The notes under the pieces are model-generated. The model was not told the origin of the DNA. It saw only the letters and a list, made by a program, of their open reading frames with translations, and ran no database searches. This document shows, piece by piece, positions 61,919 through 64,000 of a stretch of DNA of 64,000 bases. This DNA comes from 9FT-COMBO-48-23 sp963754385 (lineage in GTDB: Bacteria > Chloroflexota > Dehalococcoidia > GIF9 > UBA5629), in the NCBI GenBank assembly GCA_963754385.1, contig CAVWGE010000001.1, forward strand, positions 1 to 64,000, read 5' to 3'. The position numbers and the translations under genes were made by a program. Position 1 is the first letter of the stretch. Each line of letters starts with the position of its first letter.

Positions 61919-62551
61919 TTATTCGCAATCCAGCTTAAAGCCGCCGTTACAGGAAAGCTTTGAGCAAGCATCTGCCACTGTGGGGTCGTAGAGGATGCCT
62001 CTATTCTGCATGATTTCATCTAATGCCTTTGCCTCTCCCAGAGATGGCCGGTAAGGTCGGTGGGAGGCCATAGATTCAATAACGTCAGCCACACACAGAA
62101 TCCTGGCTTCTAAAATTATAGCCTCGCCGGAAATGCCTTTAGGATAACCGGAGCCATTTAACCTCTCATGGTGCTGCAGTACAGTTTCAGCCACCGGCCA
62201 GGGGAAATCCAGATTTCGCAGTATATCATAAGCTACCTGAGGATGAGTTTTAACGATGCTGAACTCGTCGGCACTTAACTTGCCTGGTTTACTGAGAATG
62301 TCGCCGGGCACAGCTATTTTACCGATGTCATGGACTTCACCTGTTATGCGGATACCGCAAATCTGCTCGTCGGAAAGGTTCATCTCCCTGGCGATAGCAC
62401 AGGCAAGCTGAGCTACTCGGCGCTGGTGACCAGCAGTATAAGGGTCCCTCTTTTCATGTAAGGCAGCGATAGCCTCGACTGTTCTGTTAATTACCTTCAG
62501 TAGACCTTCGAGTTTTTGTTCACTCAAGATTTTTCGCCTCCTTGAGGACAC
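61919..62551 (-). CDS. HD-GYP domain phosphodiesterase
   Basis: A 210-residue HD-GYP protein without a sensor domain. HD motif EVHDIGKIAVP (about 92-102), then HPQVAYDILRNLDFPWPVAE and QHHERLNGSGYPKG with the GYP. Such domains hydrolyse cyclic-di-GMP or related nucleotides. Metal ligands (His, Asp) are intact. It has no receiver domain, so its input is unknown. Confidence 0.88.
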   Translation of the reverse strand: MSSRRRKILSEQKLEGLLKVINRTVEAIAALHEKRDPYTAGHQRRVAQLACAIAREMNLSDEQICGIRITGEVHDIGKIAVPGDILSKPGKLSADEFSIVKTHPQVAYDILRNLDFPWPVAETVLQHHERLNGSGYPKGISGEAIILEARILCVADVIESMASHRPYRPSLGEAKALDEIMQNRGILYDPTVADACSKLSCNGGFKLDCE

Positions 62552-62711
62552 GTTCTAAAGCACGTTGAAAGCGGCATTAGACTCATATCGTTATATATGA
62601 GGGACACAGGCTTTTCGTTGGCAGGCTGGGAACATGGTGGGAACATGTGGAGAGTGCATTTCTAGATAATAAACGTCGGAGATGGGCAAAAGGTTTATTA
62701 TAAGAGCATGT

Positions 62712-63041
62712 TTAGCTATGCAGAATTTTGATAAGCTCCTCAGCCACAACGGAGGGAAGGTGGGCTTCCGGTACATGCCTGCCGTTTATGGACTCGCCGG
62801 CTGTTAAGAGGCTTTTACCGGCTCTAGCCCTGACCTCAGCCTTGTTGCCACAGGCACGCGGGCAGCCACACAGAATAACCACCACGTCGATGCCATCTTC
62901 AGGCAGAGGTACAAGCTGGAAGTCACCACGTTCCTCAGCTACTTTGGTCAAGTGACGAGCTATCCTGGTCAATTCCACATAGGGATTGCAGGAGCCGCAA
63001 TATTTCAGCGCTACTTTAACCTGGCGACTATTTTTCGACAC
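62712..63041 (-). CDS. Small Cys-rich protein next to 4-hydroxybutyryl-CoA dehydratase
   Basis: A 109-residue protein with Cys in KYCGSCNPYVE (about 13-20) and CGCPRACGNKAEVRA (about 58-70). It may bind an Fe-S cluster or metal. No recognised family. It follows the dehydratase gene on the same strand by 5 bp and so is probably co-transcribed. Confidence 0.6.
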   Translation of the reverse strand: MSKNSRQVKVALKYCGSCNPYVELTRIARHLTKVAEERGDFQLVPLPEDGIDVVVILCGCPRACGNKAEVRARAGKSLLTAGESINGRHVPEAHLPSVVAEELIKILHS

Positions 63042-63046
63042 TTCTG

Positions 63047-64000
63047 TTAGCAGACAAAGAGAGGCTGTTCACCGATTTTGGCCAGCTTCTCTGCCAGCCG
63101 CTTTTTGTGCTCGAGATTGGCCCGCCGCTCAATCATAATTCTCTGCGCCTGTGGTGAGCCGGCACCATGCATGGACTCGACCAGTGCAGTACCGCAAGTC
63201 GTTGCCTCAAGAAGGCGAATCAGCCGCATCCTGGTCTCGGTAGGTACATCGGCAACGCCCTTCATGTATTTATCCACATATTTACCGACCCTTGGGTCTT
63301 TCCAATCCATCTCCGAGGGCGCGGTGGCTAATATGCCGCCGGCGATGTCCTGGGCTAGCCTGGCGATTTCATAGACATGGCGGGTAACGTTTAGTTTGGT
63401 AACATTAGCCAGCAGTGGGTCAGCCATGTATGAGCCGGCAGGTAAAGCATAACCCTGGCAGGAACAGGCTATGGAGCAGCAGTAAAGGGTCTCTGTCAGG
63501 TGAACCATCTCCACCAGCTTGTCCCTGATGTGTGAAGCCCGGTCAGTTCCCTGGGCTTGTGCCAGCGCGTAACTGGCGCCAATGAGAGTATCAGCCAGGC
63601 CGGTCTTGCAGCCACCGTAATTCTGGCGGTGAGCGGTGGCAAACCTCTCCACCAATTCGTAAGCAAACTCGTATTCCCCGCACATGAAGACGTGCTCCCA
63701 GGGAACGAAGGTCTTGTCGAAGATAATCAGTGCCTCGCCACCAACTATGCCGTAGTCCACATTGCCCTGGTCAAGAAAGCAGTCGCACTTTCGCGCATCG
63801 TTGGTCTGCCTTCCGAAGATGTGTATTACCCCGGGTGCATCAACAGGCACGTAGAAGCAGACTGCATAGTCGGCGTCCTCCGCTTTCATGGCAGCCGTAG
63901 GCATCACCAGGTGCCCATGTGAATTAACGGCTCCGGTAATGTGGGCTTTGGCGCCGCTGACCACGATGCCGTCCTTCTTCTTTTCCACCACGTGCACATA
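63047..64000 (-). CDS. abfD: 4-hydroxybutyryl-CoA dehydratase / vinylacetyl-CoA isomerase (cut by window edge)
   Basis: The C-terminal 316 residues of a 4-hydroxyphenylacetate 3-hydroxylase-fold enzyme. The sequence TAHRQNYGGCKTG gives the His and Cys of the unusual [4Fe-4S] cluster (H-x6-C) known in 4-hydroxybutyryl-CoA dehydratase; FDKTFVPWEHVFMCGEYEFA and SYMADPLLANVTKLN are FAD-domain segments. It dehydrates 4-hydroxybutyryl-CoA to crotonyl-CoA by a radical mechanism. The start lies beyond 64000. The enzyme is used in aminobutyrate fermentation or in CO2 fixation cycles; the context does not tell which. Confidence 0.85.
   Translation of the reverse strand, partial: YVHVVEKKKDGIVVSGAKAHITGAVNSHGHLVMPTAAMKAEDADYAVCFYVPVDAPGVIHIFGRQTNDARKCDCFLDQGNVDYGIVGGEALIIFDKTFVPWEHVFMCGEYEFAYELVERFATAHRQNYGGCKTGLADTLIGASYALAQAQGTDRASHIRDKLVEMVHLTETLYCCSIACSCQGYALPAGSYMADPLLANVTKLNVTRHVYEIARLAQDIAGGILATAPSEMDWKDPRVGKYVDKYMKGVADVPTETRMRLIRLLEATTCGTALVESMHGAGSPQAQRIMIERRANLEHKKRLAEKLAKIGEQPLFVC

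Overview
This window looks like the chromosome of an anaerobic bacterium, most probably a Chloroflexota member near Dehalococcoidia. The organism assignment is inference. It rests on a 23S rRNA gene with no 16S or 5S rRNA beside it, a moderate GC content, and a gene set rich in Fe-S and flavin oxidoreductases, tungsten/molybdenum enzymes and CoA chemistry, with no oxygen-respiration genes.

Layout. 0-7.4 kb is housekeeping: ilvB-ilvD, rpiB, a Sua5/TsaC gene and guaA, then small membrane proteins with a duplicated segment. 7.6-10.98 kb holds a promoter, a 23S rRNA gene with a long processing stem, and an initiator tRNA-fMet gene. 10.93-33.37 kb is a genomic island of about 22.4 kb integrated in that tRNA gene. 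It is bounded by a 45-bp perfect direct repeat (anticodon loop to CCA) and has a tyrosine integrase beside the tRNA, an excisionase-like gene and matching AT-rich repeats just inside both ends. Its cargo is a catabolic module: an aryl-CoA ligase, two CaiB-type CoA-transferases, an enoyl-CoA hydratase relative, an Old Yellow Enzyme, an amidohydrolase, a RutB-like hydrolase, a MarR regulator, a LivKGFHM-type ABC importer and a one-chain molybdenum hydroxylase. Three promoters in it carry the same operator-like motif.

33.4-45.3 kb is a patchwork: decayed tRNA tails, a GC-rich dispersed repeat family, ketopantoate reductase, an SDR enzyme, an OmpR-type two-component system with a putative 11-bp-period regulon box, small membrane proteins, a 14-TM MFS exporter and a metallo-beta-lactamase-fold protein.

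45.4-57.1 kb is the highlight: nine minus-strand genes in the exact order paaX-like, bamB, bamC, bamD, bamE, bamF, bamG, bamH, bamI. This is a complete class II (ATP-independent, tungsten) benzoyl-CoA reductase complex with its HdrA/MvhD/NuoEFG-like electron-bifurcating part. Two subunits (BamE = HdrA-like, BamF = MvhD-like) are split by an in-frame UGA exactly where the family has a cluster-binding Cys, and each UGA is followed by a SECIS-like hairpin, so both are very likely selenoproteins. An FdhD-like gene diverges from the cluster.

58-64 kb carries small proteins, an RNA-binding RRM protein, a primary-type sigma factor, an HD-GYP protein and, at the right edge, a 4-hydroxybutyryl-CoA dehydratase. 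Overall the island could activate and trim aromatic or cyclic acids into acyl-CoA thioesters while the Bam complex dearomatizes benzoyl-CoA. That link is inference from proximity and chemistry.
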